NCBI GenBank assembly: GCA_902587215.1
Contig: CACIKJ010000003.1
Span: forward strand, 1-64,000
Direction: 5' to 3'
Source of the DNA: an uncultured Pelagibacteraceae bacterium
Lineage (GTDB): Bacteria > Pseudomonadota > Alphaproteobacteria > Pelagibacterales > Pelagibacteraceae
Length of the DNA: 64,000 nt
The notes under the pieces are model-generated. The model saw nothing but the letters and a program-made list of their open reading frames with translations. It made no database searches and was not told where the DNA came from. Position numbers and translations under genes: made by a program. This document shows, piece by piece, positions 21,940 to 32,257 of this stretch (positions are counted from its first letter, which is position 1; each line of letters begins with the position of its first letter).

Positions 21940-22571
21940 TTGATTCGAATTTTTTAAATTATTCCTATTTGGAACCTCTGAATGTTTCACGTGAAACATT
22001 TCCAGAATTAGAACAATTTCGTCAAACAATAATAGAAAAAAACAAACATATTAATTTAATAAGTAAGCACACAGAGGATATATCTAGAGAAAGACATATA
22101 ATCGATAGTGCACAAATCATTGATTTTATTGATTTAAATGCGTCTGTATGCACAGATATTGGGTCGGGTTCAGGACTTCCAGGAATAGTATTAGCAATCA
22201 TTATGAAGCATAAAAAATCAGATATGAAGTTCAGATTGTATGAAAAGAGTTTTCACAAAAGTAAATTTTTAAAAGAAGTAACAAGCAAATTTAATTTAAA
22301 CGTAGAAGTTTTCCAAAAAGACATCTTTAAAGAAAAAAATTTAAGTTCAAATATAATTGTAGCCAGAGCATTTAAACCTCTCCCAGTCATTTTAAATCTT
22401 ATTAAAAATAATTTTAAATATTTCAATGAGGTAATTTTATTTCTGGGAAAAAGTGGAAGAGAAATTATTAACCAAGCATCGTTGGAATGGGAAATTAAAT
22501 ATGAGATAAAAAAAAGTATAACTAATCAAGACTCGTTAATATTAAAAATAAAAAGCTTAGAAAAAAAATGA
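21936..22571 (+). CDS. rsmG: 16S rRNA (guanine527-N7)-methyltransferase RsmG
   Basis: [35 protein letters not shown]; mnmG-rsmG-parA order. Confidence 0.95.
   Translation: MIDSNFLNYSYLEPLNVSRETFPELEQFRQTIIEKNKHINLISKHTEDISRERHIIDSAQIIDFIDLNASVCTDIGSGSGLPGIVLAIIMKHKKSDMKFRLYEKSFHKSKFLKEVTSKFNLNVEVFQKDIFKEKNLSSNIIVARAFKPLPVILNLIKNNFKYFNEVILFLGKSGREIINQASLEWEIKYEIKKSITNQDSLILKIKSLEKK
21983..21998. promoter_or_regulatory. parS: parS centromere site
   Basis: Perfect 16-bp palindrome TGTTTCACGTGAAACA (extends to 20 bp AATGTTTCACGTGAAACATT, 21981-22000), inside rsmG encoding NVSRETF, just upstream of parAB. Confidence 0.96.
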
Positions 22572-23368
22572 GACAAAAGATTATATCAATTATAAATCAA
22601 AAGGGTGGAGTAGGGAAAACTACCACAGTGATTAATCTTGCTGCCGGTTTAAGCTTACATGGAAAGAAGGTTTTGGTAATTGATTTAGATCCACAAGGTA
22701 ATGCTACTACAGGATTAGGATTATCAAATTTAGAAAATACTGAAAAATCTATTTATAGTGTTCTAAATGGAACACATAAAATATCTGACGTAATTGAGAA
22801 AACTAATTTTGAAAATCTTGACCTGATAACTTCTAATGTAGATCTATCAGGTTTAGAGGTCGAAACAGCTGGTGACAATAGAAGAGCCTTTATATTGAAG
22901 GAGCAAATAATGGCTTATTTAAACGATTCTGGAGCTATATATAGCCATATATTAATAGATTGCCCACCATCTTTAAGTTTGCTTACAATTATGGCTTTAG
23001 TAGCTTCGGACTCTCTTTTAGTGCCTCTTCAAACCGAATTTTTTGCCTTAGAGGGTGTTACACAGCTCATGAAAACAATCGAAAGAATTAAAAATAATCT
23101 TAATCCAGAACTTTTTATTAGAGGAATCTTATTAACTATGTACGACAAAAGAAACAAGCTTTCAGCTCAAGTTGAGAGAGAGGCGAGGGATTATTTTAAG
23201 GATAAAGTATATCAAACTATAGTTCCTAGAAATGTAAGATTATCCGAGGCTCCCTCACATGGAATGCCAGTTTTATTTTATGATAAATTATGCCCAGGTA
23301 GTAAGTCATATTTTAGTTTTACAGACGAGTTTATAAACCAAGAAAAAATAATGGAGAGTGCTGCATGA
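22568..23368 (+). CDS. parA: Chromosome partitioning ATPase ParA
   Basis: INQKGGVGKTTTVINLAAGL, DLDPQGNATTGLG. Confidence 0.98.
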   Translation: MRQKIISIINQKGGVGKTTTVINLAAGLSLHGKKVLVIDLDPQGNATTGLGLSNLENTEKSIYSVLNGTHKISDVIEKTNFENLDLITSNVDLSGLEVETAGDNRRAFILKEQIMAYLNDSGAIYSHILIDCPPSLSLLTIMALVASDSLLVPLQTEFFALEGVTQLMKTIERIKNNLNPELFIRGILLTMYDKRNKLSAQVEREARDYFKDKVYQTIVPRNVRLSEAPSHGMPVLFYDKLCPGSKSYFSFTDEFINQEKIMESAA

Positions 23369-24207
23369 CAAATACATTAAAATTGAAGAAAGGCTTGGGT
23401 AGAGGTCTATCATCTTTAATAGGTGACAATAATTCTTCACCTAAATCAAATATGGTTTCAATAAGCTCTATTATAAGAAATAAACTTCAACCAAGAAAAA
23501 ATTTTAATAAAGAACAAATGGAAGATCTTACTAATTCAATTAAAGAAAGAGGGATAATTCAGCCAATAATAGTAAGAAGACAGTCAGACAAATATGAGAT
23601 TATAGCTGGAGAAAGAAGGTGGCAAGCTGCCCAAAATGCTGGCTTGCATGAGGTTCCAATCGTTGAAGTGCAAGCTGATGATTTAAAATCTTTAGAGTTT
23701 GCAATCGTTGAAAATGTTCAAAGAGATGATCTTAATCCAATAGAAGAGGCGAACGGATACAAAAGGTTGATAGATGAATTTAAATATGATCAGGATAAAG
23801 TTGCAAAATTTATTGGAAAGAGCAGAGCGCACATAACAAATTGTTTGAGACTTTTAGTACTGCCTAGTGAAGTTATTAGATTTGTTGAGGAACAAAAATT
23901 ATCACAAGGACATGCCAAAATACTTGTAGGTTTAGAAAATGCCAACCAAATTGCAAAAAAAATTATTGATAAAAAATTATCAGTCAGACAGGCTGAAAGT
24001 TTGGTAAGAATTTATAAATCCCCAAAAAAATTCAAGCTAATTACAAAAGATAGTAATATTAAAGCTTTAGAAAAAGGGCTTGAAGAGAAAACTGGACTCA
24101 AAGCTAAAATTCACCATAAAAAAAATAATAAAGGGTATTTATCATTTGAATATAACAATACAGATCAGCTCGATAGATTAGTAATGATTATAAAAGCTAA
24201 CTATTAG
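23365..24207 (+). CDS. parB: Chromosome partitioning protein ParB (CTPase/clamp)
   Basis: GLGRGLSSLIGD, IIAGERRWQAAQNAGLHEVPI, ENVQRDDLNPIEEA, GKSRAHITNCLRLL. Confidence 0.98.
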   Translation: MTNTLKLKKGLGRGLSSLIGDNNSSPKSNMVSISSIIRNKLQPRKNFNKEQMEDLTNSIKERGIIQPIIVRRQSDKYEIIAGERRWQAAQNAGLHEVPIVEVQADDLKSLEFAIVENVQRDDLNPIEEANGYKRLIDEFKYDQDKVAKFIGKSRAHITNCLRLLVLPSEVIRFVEEQKLSQGHAKILVGLENANQIAKKIIDKKLSVRQAESLVRIYKSPKKFKLITKDSNIKALEKGLEEKTGLKAKIHHKKNNKGYLSFEYNNTDQLDRLVMIIKANY

Positions 24208-25192
24208 ATCTAATTGATGTATTCAGCAAAAGGTCAAAAATTAAATTATTGCTTAAATCGTAATTCTTCTTAAAGCTTATCTCTAGCATTGTTACTTTAT
24301 CAAGCAATTTAAAGACTTTTTGAGATGACCAGACTTCCATCTGTCTTTGAACAATTTCTTTATCTTTCCAAAATATTGGAGGTTTAAAAGTATTAATGGT
24401 TTCTTTTATATCTCCTTTTTCTGCATAAAGTTTTTTAAGCTCTATTAGTCTTTTAATTCTAGACAAAAAAGATCTTATCAAAATAATAGAGTCGTTTTTA
24501 CTAAAAGATTTATTATTAATAATTTTACAAACTTTAGTATGATTTTTAGATAAACAGCTGTCAATTAATTCAAAATAATTTTCATCTTCATATAAATTAA
24601 TTAATTTAAGTATCTCCTCTTGAGATACTTTATTTTTCTTAAAAGAGTAATTTAAAATTTTATCCATCTCATTTTTAAGATTTCTCCTATCGCCAGAACA
24701 TTGTTCAACTATTAAATTAATATTTTCACTTGAAATCGAGATATTGTTTTTTTTAAAGAAATCATTAGCTATTTTAAAAAGAGACAAGTTATTATCTTGA
24801 TAAAAAGGTATACAAACCAAACTTTTATCTTTTTCAAAAAGATTTCTTATCTTTGATTTTTTATCCAATATTCCTGCATTAAAAATAATTTTTTTATTTT
24901 CGACTTTTTTCTCAATTAAATCTTTTATAATTTCAAATAATTTAGATGTTACTCTTAAAACAATTATAATTTTTTTACTTTCAAATAAAGATTCGTTTAA
25001 ACAAACTTCATAGAAAGATTCTTTATTTTCCAAAATTTGTTTTTCATCGTACTTGATAATTTCACCCTTAAAACCTTTCAAGAAAAAATTCGATATTATT
25101 TCATCTTTTTGACCTTCATTTTCTCCGTAGCAAAGACAAAATTTAAAGTCATTATTCTTTAACTCGCTTAGACTAAATGTTTTGATTATCAT
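24197..25192 (-). CDS. holA: DNA polymerase III delta subunit
   Basis: CLCYGENEGQKDEI, EQCSGDRRNLKNEMDKIL; next to lptE/leuS. Confidence 0.88.
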   Translation of the reverse strand: MIIKTFSLSELKNNDFKFCLCYGENEGQKDEIISNFFLKGFKGEIIKYDEKQILENKESFYEVCLNESLFESKKIIIVLRVTSKLFEIIKDLIEKKVENKKIIFNAGILDKKSKIRNLFEKDKSLVCIPFYQDNNLSLFKIANDFFKKNNISISSENINLIVEQCSGDRRNLKNEMDKILNYSFKKNKVSQEEILKLINLYEDENYFELIDSCLSKNHTKVCKIINNKSFSKNDSIILIRSFLSRIKRLIELKKLYAEKGDIKETINTFKPPIFWKDKEIVQRQMEVWSSQKVFKLLDKVTMLEISFKKNYDLSNNLIFDLLLNTSIRSNS

Positions 25193-25195
25193 GTG

Positions 25196-25660
25196 TTACT
25201 GATTTATTAAAAAGAAAATTATATCTTTACCAATTAGTTCAGATAAATCTTTTATATATTTTTTTTCTAATTCTCTTTCGTCAATCTTTTTATCTTGAGC
25301 AGATAATGAAATATTTTTTTCGAAGTTATTATTTGATTTTTGACCATCACTTGAGGTCACAACGACATTTGCTTTTATCTGTAAGTTATAGTTTTTTGGA
25401 TCACCCGACTCATCTTTATTAGTAATTGTCTTTTTATAGGTCGATGTAATATTAAGATTAAATTTTTTAACTTCATTTTTTGTGCTTGTTTGATTTCTTA
25501 AGCTGTTCTCAATATAATTATTAATTTTTCTATCTCCTTCAAAATTCAAATCAACAATATTAAAATTTATTTTGTCGGAATTTAATAACGGAGTGTATCC
25601 ACAATTAGTTACAAAAGTAAAAAAAACTATTAAAATAAAGTTTATAAAATTTCTTCTCAT
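25196..25660 (-). CDS. lptE: LPS-assembly lipoprotein LptE-like
   Basis: N-terminal lipoprotein signal ...TNCGYTPLL; holA-lptE-leuS order. Confidence 0.75.
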   Translation of the reverse strand: MRRNFINFILIVFFTFVTNCGYTPLLNSDKINFNIVDLNFEGDRKINNYIENSLRNQTSTKNEVKKFNLNITSTYKKTITNKDESGDPKNYNLQIKANVVVTSSDGQKSNNNFEKNISLSAQDKKIDERELEKKYIKDLSELIGKDIIFFLINQ

Positions 25661-28195
25661 TTAGATTAAAAAATTAATTAGTCTATTTCTTACATATATT
25701 TGTTTTTTAATTGTATTATTTTTTAAATATTTATCAAAAGTTTTACTTTCAAATATTTCTTTAACCAAATCCTCCTCTGGACTATCTTTCTTTATATCAA
25801 TAATTCCTCTTTTTTTGCCATTAAATTGAACAACAACACTGACATTTTCCTCAATTAAAAACTCTTCATTGATCTCAGGCCATTCGTATTTGTTAATATT
25901 TAATTGATTTAAACATTCACTTGAGAGGTGAGGCACCACAGGAGAAATTGAAACCAAAAACTTAATATAATCTTCAGTTAAATTTTCATAGTTCAGTTCT
26001 TTTTTTGATAATTGATATAAAAAAGCATAAGCCTCGTGAATATTTGCTATAATGACGTTATAACTAAAATTAGATAAATTTTTTTCTATTTTTAAAAGAT
26101 ATTGATTAATAAATTTAGATAGTTCAAGAGAAGGCTTTGTTTTATCATTATTTTTAATTGATTTTATTTTTTCATTTAAAGTAAATAATTTTTGTACAAA
26201 TTTGTAAGATGACAACATACCCTGGTCTGACCATTGCACATCTTTTTCTGGAGGGCTATCAGACAAAATAAATAATCTAACTGCATCAGCACCATAAAGA
26301 TTAATTATTTTCTCAGGATCGATAGTATTTTTTTTTGATTTAGACATAGACTCTGACGGGCCTACCATTACTTTTTCTGAATTATTGGATTTTAAAAAAT
26401 AATTTTTACCATCTTTAGTCTCTACTTCCTCTGGACTTCTCCAATTATTACTCTCATCTTTATATGTATGATGACAAACCATACCTTGTGTAAATAGTCC
26501 TTTAAATGGCTCCTTTAAACTAAAATTCTTATTTTCATACCCAATTGCTCTCATAAAAAATCTCGAATATAGAAGATGTAATATAGCGTGCTCAACCCCA
26601 CCAATATATTGATCTACCGGCATCCAATAATTTATTTCATCTTTATCAAATGCTTCCTTTCGATTGTTTGGAGAACAAAAACGTAAAAAATACCAAGAAG
26701 AGTCTACAAATGTGTCTAAAGTATCAGTCTCCCTTAAATAAATTTTTCCATCAATTTTAACTTTCTTCCATTCCTCAACACTTGAGAGAGGATTTCCCTT
26801 TGTATTAAGGTTTATATTTTGTGGAAGTTTGACTGGTAGGTCACCTTCAGGAACTGGTTTATATGAACCTTTCTCATCGTAAAGAATAGGAATTGGACAA
26901 CCCCAATATCTCTGTCTAGAAACACCCCAATCTTTTAAACGGAAATTAATTTTCTTTTTACCTAATTTTTTGTTTTCTAAAATTTTTATTGTTTCGAGTA
27001 TAGATTCATCGGGAGCTTGAAGACCATTTAAAAATTCTGAATTAATAATCTTGCCAGATCCTGTAAACGCTTCCTTAGTTACTTCAAAACCGTCTTCCTC
27101 GTTTGTAGGTTTCACAACAGTTTTGATTTCTAAATTGTATTTTTTTGCAAAATCAAAATCTCTTTGATCGTGAGCTGGACAACCAAAAACTGCACCAAAA
27201 CCGTAATCCATAAGCACAAAGTTTGCAAAATATACAGGAACTTTTTTTTCTTTGTTTAAAGGATTTATTGCAAGAAGATTTGTTTTGAAACCGATTTTTT
27301 CAGCGTTTGCTATTGATTCTTCAGTTGTGCCAGACTTAGAGCAATTTTCTTTAAATTCTAAAAATTCACTATCATTTTGGTAAAACTTAGATAATGGATG
27401 ATCAACAGAGAGCGCCAAAAAAGAAAAACCAAAAAGCGTATCAGGTCTTGTTGTGAAACATTTAATTTTACTAACTTCAGGCCGACCAATTATTTCAAAG
27501 TCAATCTCACAACCAAATGATTTTCCTATCCAGTTCTGTTGCATAACTTTTACTTTATTTGGCCATTGATCAAGGTTATCAAGTTCATTTTGCAAATCAT
27601 CTGAAAATTTTGAAATATTAAAAAACCACTGACTTAATTTTTTTCTTTCAACAACAGCACCAGATCTCCATCCTTTACCATCTATGACCTGCTCATTTGC
27701 TAAAACTGTTTCATCGATTGGATCCCAGTTTACATAATTTTCTTTTTTATAAACAAGACCCTTATTGAACATGTCAATAAAAAATTTTTGTTGATGTGTA
27801 TAATATTCCTCAGAGCATGTCGAAATTTCTCTATCCCAATCAATTGACAAACCCAATTGTTTAAGTTGTTTTTTCATTGTCGAAATATTATTTTCAGTCC
27901 AAACTTTAGGATCTAGATTATTTTCCTTAGCTGCATTTTCTGCAGGCATACCAAAGGAATCCCACCCCATTGGATGAAGAACATTAAAACCTTTTAAAGA
28001 CTTAAACCTTGATAAAACATCTCCGATTGTATAATTCCTTACATGTCCCATATGTATTTTGCCAGATGGATAAGGAAACATTTCTAAACAGTAAAATTTT
28101 TTTTTATTCTTATCTAATTTAGTTTTGAAGGAATTATTTTTGACCCAATATTCTTGCCACTTACTTTCAATTAATTTGAAGTTATATCTTTCCAT
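25661..28195 (-). CDS. leuS: Leucyl-tRNA synthetase
   Basis: [35 protein letters not shown]. Confidence 0.99.
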   Translation of the reverse strand: MERYNFKLIESKWQEYWVKNNSFKTKLDKNKKKFYCLEMFPYPSGKIHMGHVRNYTIGDVLSRFKSLKGFNVLHPMGWDSFGMPAENAAKENNLDPKVWTENNISTMKKQLKQLGLSIDWDREISTCSEEYYTHQQKFFIDMFNKGLVYKKENYVNWDPIDETVLANEQVIDGKGWRSGAVVERKKLSQWFFNISKFSDDLQNELDNLDQWPNKVKVMQQNWIGKSFGCEIDFEIIGRPEVSKIKCFTTRPDTLFGFSFLALSVDHPLSKFYQNDSEFLEFKENCSKSGTTEESIANAEKIGFKTNLLAINPLNKEKKVPVYFANFVLMDYGFGAVFGCPAHDQRDFDFAKKYNLEIKTVVKPTNEEDGFEVTKEAFTGSGKIINSEFLNGLQAPDESILETIKILENKKLGKKKINFRLKDWGVSRQRYWGCPIPILYDEKGSYKPVPEGDLPVKLPQNINLNTKGNPLSSVEEWKKVKIDGKIYLRETDTLDTFVDSSWYFLRFCSPNNRKEAFDKDEINYWMPVDQYIGGVEHAILHLLYSRFFMRAIGYENKNFSLKEPFKGLFTQGMVCHHTYKDESNNWRSPEEVETKDGKNYFLKSNNSEKVMVGPSESMSKSKKNTIDPEKIINLYGADAVRLFILSDSPPEKDVQWSDQGMLSSYKFVQKLFTLNEKIKSIKNNDKTKPSLELSKFINQYLLKIEKNLSNFSYNVIIANIHEAYAFLYQLSKKELNYENLTEDYIKFLVSISPVVPHLSSECLNQLNINKYEWPEINEEFLIEENVSVVVQFNGKKRGIIDIKKDSPEEDLVKEIFESKTFDKYLKNNTIKKQIYVRNRLINFLI

Positions 28196-28201
28196 GGAAT
28201 A

Positions 28202-28786
28202 CTAATTTCCATCTTTATCATCTAGTTGAGCATTATTATATGGATTTTTCTTTTTGTTTAAATCTATACCCTCTTTCTGATACTTTGCAGCCCTTTTTAA
28301 AATACTCGATCTAAGTTCACTTCTTAAGTTTCCTTGACTTTCATTGATTACACAATTTTTGTTTTGATCACAATTTTTTATAAAAACTTTTATATTTAAA
28401 GCATCCGTTCTAATTTCATTACTCACAAATCTAATTGATATTTTTATAGATTCATCTTCATTTCCACTTTCGGAATACCAATCAGTAATTACTATTCCTC
28501 CACTGTAATTAGCTGACACAAGAGGCATAAAATCAATCGTATCCAAAGCAGCTCTCCACAGAGGATTCGAACTTGCGAAATCAAAAGTGCCTCCTTTTTT
28601 TCCTCCCATTATTCTAAATCCTCTTCCTTCCTCAATATTTTTTCTAACTCTATCTTTAGGATCTGGTGAAACTTCTCTTGCATCAACGGGCTTATATTTA
28701 AGTGCTTGACACGAGGCTAAAAATGGAAGCATGATTAAAATCATCATATAAAAGGCCAAGGGTCTTAAATTGGAGTATTTTTTCAT
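28202..28786 (-). CDS. DUF3576 family lipoprotein
   Basis: Lipobox LASC; NPLWRAALDTIDFMPLVSANYSGGIVITDWY; next to leuS as in alphaproteobacteria. Confidence 0.85.
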   Translation of the reverse strand: MKKYSNLRPLAFYMMILIMLPFLASCQALKYKPVDAREVSPDPKDRVRKNIEEGRGFRIMGGKKGGTFDFASSNPLWRAALDTIDFMPLVSANYSGGIVITDWYSESGNEDESIKISIRFVSNEIRTDALNIKVFIKNCDQNKNCVINESQGNLRSELRSSILKRAAKYQKEGIDLNKKKNPYNNAQLDDKDGN

Positions 28787-28975
28787 TGATTTTTTTTAAA
28801 CCTACTATTTATCATCTAAACTAAAATTGAAATATTTAAATATGTAAACTGGCCTAATTTTCTTAGCTTTTTTAGTATTATACTTTGATGTATTTTTGCA
28901 ACACTTAGGCAAAATATTAGATAATTCAATATTTTTTAGGATTAAATATACTTAAATTTGTTATTAATCACCATA

Positions 28976-28993
28976 ATTATAATTAATTATAAT
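28976..28993. repeat. 18-bp perfect palindrome ATTATAATTAATTATAAT in the porin leader
   Basis: Read directly; sits 4 nt upstream of the AAGGAG Shine-Dalgarno (28998-29003) of the porin. Confidence 0.7.
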
Positions 28994-29009
28994 AATTAAG
29001 GAGAAAACA

Positions 29010-29957
29010 ATGAACAAACTAAAAACAGTAGGTTTGACAGCTCTTGCTGGTACATTTGCAGCAACTTCTGTTCAAGCTTTAGAAATGTCTGTTTCAGGTG
29101 GTGTTGGTATTACTTACGCAACATCAGATACTACTGAGGTTACAGGTAACAGAGTATCTTTCGGTGATAGTTTAACTTTCTCTGGTTCAGGTGAAACTGA
29201 CCAAGGTTGGACTATAACTGCTAGTATCGAAGCAGATGGAGCATCTTCTACTACTTACTATGACGATAGATCAATTACTATCGACATGGGTGACAGTGGT
29301 ACAGTACATGTTCAACAATCAGGCGCTCAAGGAACACCGGGTAGCTTAGTACCTAATACATACGGTTCAGCTGGTTACTCACTTGCAGGTTCATCAACAA
29401 CTGGTAAACACGTTGCTGACGGATTATCTTCAGGTGCAAACAGCGATACTAACATTGGTTATTCAAATACTTTTGCTGGTATCAGTGTAGCTGCAGGTAT
29501 AACTCCAGGTGCTACTGGTGGTTCTGACGTTGCAGTTAACTTAAAATATGCTGACCTTGTAGATGGTTTAACTATCTCTGCAGGTATGTCAGACCTAAAC
29601 CCTTCTCAAGCTAATGGTGCAGGAGAGATTTCTTTATCTGCTAGCTATGTAATGGGTGGTCTAACAGTTGGTGTAACTGATTACCAATACGATGATGATG
29701 CAGCTAATGGAACAGACTACGATGCAATGCACTACGGTGTATCATTCGCAGTTAATGATGACTTAAGCGTATCATACGACAGATCAATATCTGATAAGTC
29801 TACAGCAGACACTGATGAAACTATCAATTCACTTCAAGCTTCATACACAATGGGTTCTATGACTGTAAAAGGTCATATTACAAAAGCTGATGATGAAGGA
29901 TATTCAGCAGGTGCTTCAGACGAACACAAAGCGATCGCAGTATCTTGGTCGTTCTAA
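29010..29957 (+). CDS. Outer-membrane porin (Gram-negative general porin-like)
   Basis: Signal peptide MNKLKTVGLTALAGTFAATSVQA, amphipathic beta strands, terminal Phe (VSWSF), acidic Cys-free sequence, strong SD. Confidence 0.88.
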   Translation: MNKLKTVGLTALAGTFAATSVQALEMSVSGGVGITYATSDTTEVTGNRVSFGDSLTFSGSGETDQGWTITASIEADGASSTTYYDDRSITIDMGDSGTVHVQQSGAQGTPGSLVPNTYGSAGYSLAGSSTTGKHVADGLSSGANSDTNIGYSNTFAGISVAAGITPGATGGSDVAVNLKYADLVDGLTISAGMSDLNPSQANGAGEISLSASYVMGGLTVGVTDYQYDDDAANGTDYDAMHYGVSFAVNDDLSVSYDRSISDKSTADTDETINSLQASYTMGSMTVKGHITKADDEGYSAGASDEHKAIAVSWSF

Positions 29958-29981
29958 TTTAAAGAATTATCTTTAAAAATT

Positions 29982-30013
29982 AAAAGGCCTCATTTTATGG
30001 GGCCTTTTTTTTT
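29982..30013 (+). terminator. Intrinsic terminator of the porin gene
   Basis: 12-bp stem AAAAGGCCTCAT-TTT-ATGGGGCCTTTT (one G-U) followed by 9 T. Confidence 0.92.
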
Positions 30014-30536
30014 ATTCAAAATAAGTTATTCCAGCAAAGCCTCTAAAGTTAACTAGCTTTAATAACTTAACATTTTTTTTGTTTATACCTCCAAGAGCAA
30101 TTTTATCTTTTTTAAAACTATCAAATAAATGTTTTAATTTGTATATACCGAGAGCTTGATTGGTTTTTTTTTTAAACACAGGGGCAAAAAATAACTCTTC
30201 TACATTCTGGTTTTTTTTAATTCTAATTTCTTTTAAATTATGTGCAGACCCGATTATTTTAAAATCTTTAAAAAGACCGTTGTAATTATAAACTAATTTG
30301 TAATTATTTGCAGATATATATACTCCTTTTAATTTTAATTTAATTGCCAAGCGAATATTGTTTGAAATGTAAAAATCAAAATTATTTTTTTTACAGAATT
30401 CAGAAGTTTTAATTATCTCAAGTTTATCGTTTACTTTAGATTTATTTCGCCAAATTAAAGATATATTTTTTTCAAGTTTAATTAACAAATTTGGTTTATA
30501 TTGATTTATAAAATAATATTTTTTTAAACCATGCAT
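30012..30536 (-). CDS. ThiE/TenI-like thiamine phosphate synthase family protein (short)
   Basis: GVYISANNYK...IIGSAHNLKE...FFAPVFKKKTNQALGI...IALGGINKKNV resembles ThiE/TenI core motifs. Confidence 0.65.
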   Translation of the reverse strand: MHGLKKYYFINQYKPNLLIKLEKNISLIWRNKSKVNDKLEIIKTSEFCKKNNFDFYISNNIRLAIKLKLKGVYISANNYKLVYNYNGLFKDFKIIGSAHNLKEIRIKKNQNVEELFFAPVFKKKTNQALGIYKLKHLFDSFKKDKIALGGINKKNVKLLKLVNFRGFAGITYFE

Positions 30537-31193
30537 AAAAATGTTAAAAATCTAATTGATTTAACCACGGAAGTTAAGGAAAAAATTAATACCATTGGTA
30601 AAAAAAACTATGAACCTAAAATAATTGCAGTTTCTAAAACATTTTCATTAGAATCCATAAACCCTTTGATTGATTATGGTCATATCCATTTTGGAGAAAA
30701 TAAAGTCCAGGAAGCAACACAAAAATGGCTTAATTTAAAGGGTGTAAATAAATCAATCAAACTTCATATGCTTGGAAAGCTTCAAACGAATAAAGTTAAA
30801 CAAGCAGTTGCTATTTTTGACTATATTCATTCTGTTGACAGTATTAAGTTGGCAACAAAAATAGCTAACGAGCAGATAAGACAAAATAGAAGTCTAAAAA
30901 TTTTTTTGCAAATTAATATTGGCGAAGAAAGTCAAAAAAGTGGTGTTTTATTAAATGAAGTTAATCAATTAGCTGCTGAATGTAAAACTTTAAGTTTAGA
31001 TGTTGTAGGATTAATGTGTCTACCACCAATATCCACCGACGTTTCTAAATATTTTTCTTTAATTAAAGAAAAAAATGATGAGTTAAAATTTAATGAACTA
31101 AGTTTAGGTATGTCTAGTGATTATTTAGAAGCTATAGAATTTAATACTACTTTTATTAGGGTTGGAACTAAAATATTTGGAAAAAGATACTAA
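30531..31193 (+). CDS. yggS: YggS family PLP homeostasis protein
   Basis: IIAVSKTF, HFGENKVQEATQKW, HMLGKLQTNKVKQAV, LSLGMSSDYLEAIEFNTTFIRVGTKIFG. Confidence 0.97.
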   Translation: MHKNVKNLIDLTTEVKEKINTIGKKNYEPKIIAVSKTFSLESINPLIDYGHIHFGENKVQEATQKWLNLKGVNKSIKLHMLGKLQTNKVKQAVAIFDYIHSVDSIKLATKIANEQIRQNRSLKIFLQINIGEESQKSGVLLNEVNQLAAECKTLSLDVVGLMCLPPISTDVSKYFSLIKEKNDELKFNELSLGMSSDYLEAIEFNTTFIRVGTKIFGKRY

Positions 31194-31684
31194 AAAATTC
31201 TAATTCTATCCTTTTTGTTTATAAGTTTAAGCATTATCAAAAAATCTTTTTTTTTTAACGCTACACACCCTAAAGTAGGTTTGTAATCTGAGGTTAAATG
31301 AAAAAAAATAGCACTACCTTTATTTTTCTTAGTTTTCTTATAATTGTATTTTATAGGAATAAGTAAATCGTATAATCTACCTTTTCTAAATAATTTTTCA
31401 TGGGAATATTTAAAATTTTTAGTGATCTTTACTAAACGATTGTATTTACTTGAGTTAGAATCATCACACCAACCCATATTTCTTTTTATTTTAACTTTTT
31501 CTAGTTTTGTTACAAAATTATCTATTCTGTCTTGTCTATATAAAAGCTTACCAATTGAAAAAATCCCTTTTGGCGTAATTTTATCACCTTCTCTATTTTT
31601 TATTTTGATTCCACCTTTTCCTACTGAACATTTTAGTTTAAACTCATTTAGGAAAATTGTATTTTTTTTTAACTGAATTATCAT
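31190..31684 (-). CDS. L,D-transpeptidase (YkuD) family protein
   Basis: TPKGIFSIGKLLYR; HLTSDYKPTLGCVAL catalytic His/Cys motif. Confidence 0.88.
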   Translation of the reverse strand: MIIQLKKNTIFLNEFKLKCSVGKGGIKIKNREGDKITPKGIFSIGKLLYRQDRIDNFVTKLEKVKIKRNMGWCDDSNSSKYNRLVKITKNFKYSHEKLFRKGRLYDLLIPIKYNYKKTKKNKGSAIFFHLTSDYKPTLGCVALKKKDFLIMLKLINKKDRIRIF

Positions 31685-31690
31685 ATAATT

Positions 31691-32257
31691 ATGAGTAAAC
31701 TTAACGTTGCACTTTATAAATTACCAGTATTATACGAAATATTATCTGAGTTTAAATCAGAATTAAATTTTAACTTGTTTAATTTTAATAAAAATGATGA
31801 AATTTTTAAAAATTTTATAAAAAATAACCCAGAAACTTTGATAATTTCATCTGAGCTAAACAAAAGTTTTAAAAATTTAATTTATTACCAAAAAGCACTT
31901 AAAGTCAAAAATCTATTTCAGCAAATTAATGTTTATTTATCAAAAAGTAATTATGTGGCAAAAGCTAATATTTTAATAGGAAAATACAAGGTTGATACTA
32001 ATTCAAGAATCATATCTAACGAACATGCCAAATTGAAACTTACTGAAAGGGAAATTGATTTATTAGTTTATTTAAGTAATGAAGATAAAGAAAAAACAGC
32101 ATTGGATCTACAAAAAAATGTATGGAAACACTCAAAAGATCTCGAAACCCATACTGTTGAAACACACATCTATCGTCTTAGAAAAAAAATACATGACTGT
32201 TTTGATGATGAAAAATTTATTATAAGTAACAAAAATGGGTATAGGATTTTGCAATGA
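31691..32257 (+). CDS. OmpR/PhoB-type winged-helix regulator with degenerate receiver domain
   Basis: C-terminal LKLTEREIDLLVYLS...VWKHSKDLETHTVETHIYRLRKKI...NGYRI; N-terminal half shows no obvious phospho-acceptor signature. Confidence 0.85.
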   Translation: MSKLNVALYKLPVLYEILSEFKSELNFNLFNFNKNDEIFKNFIKNNPETLIISSELNKSFKNLIYYQKALKVKNLFQQINVYLSKSNYVAKANILIGKYKVDTNSRIISNEHAKLKLTEREIDLLVYLSNEDKEKTALDLQKNVWKHSKDLETHTVETHIYRLRKKIHDCFDDEKFIISNKNGYRILQ

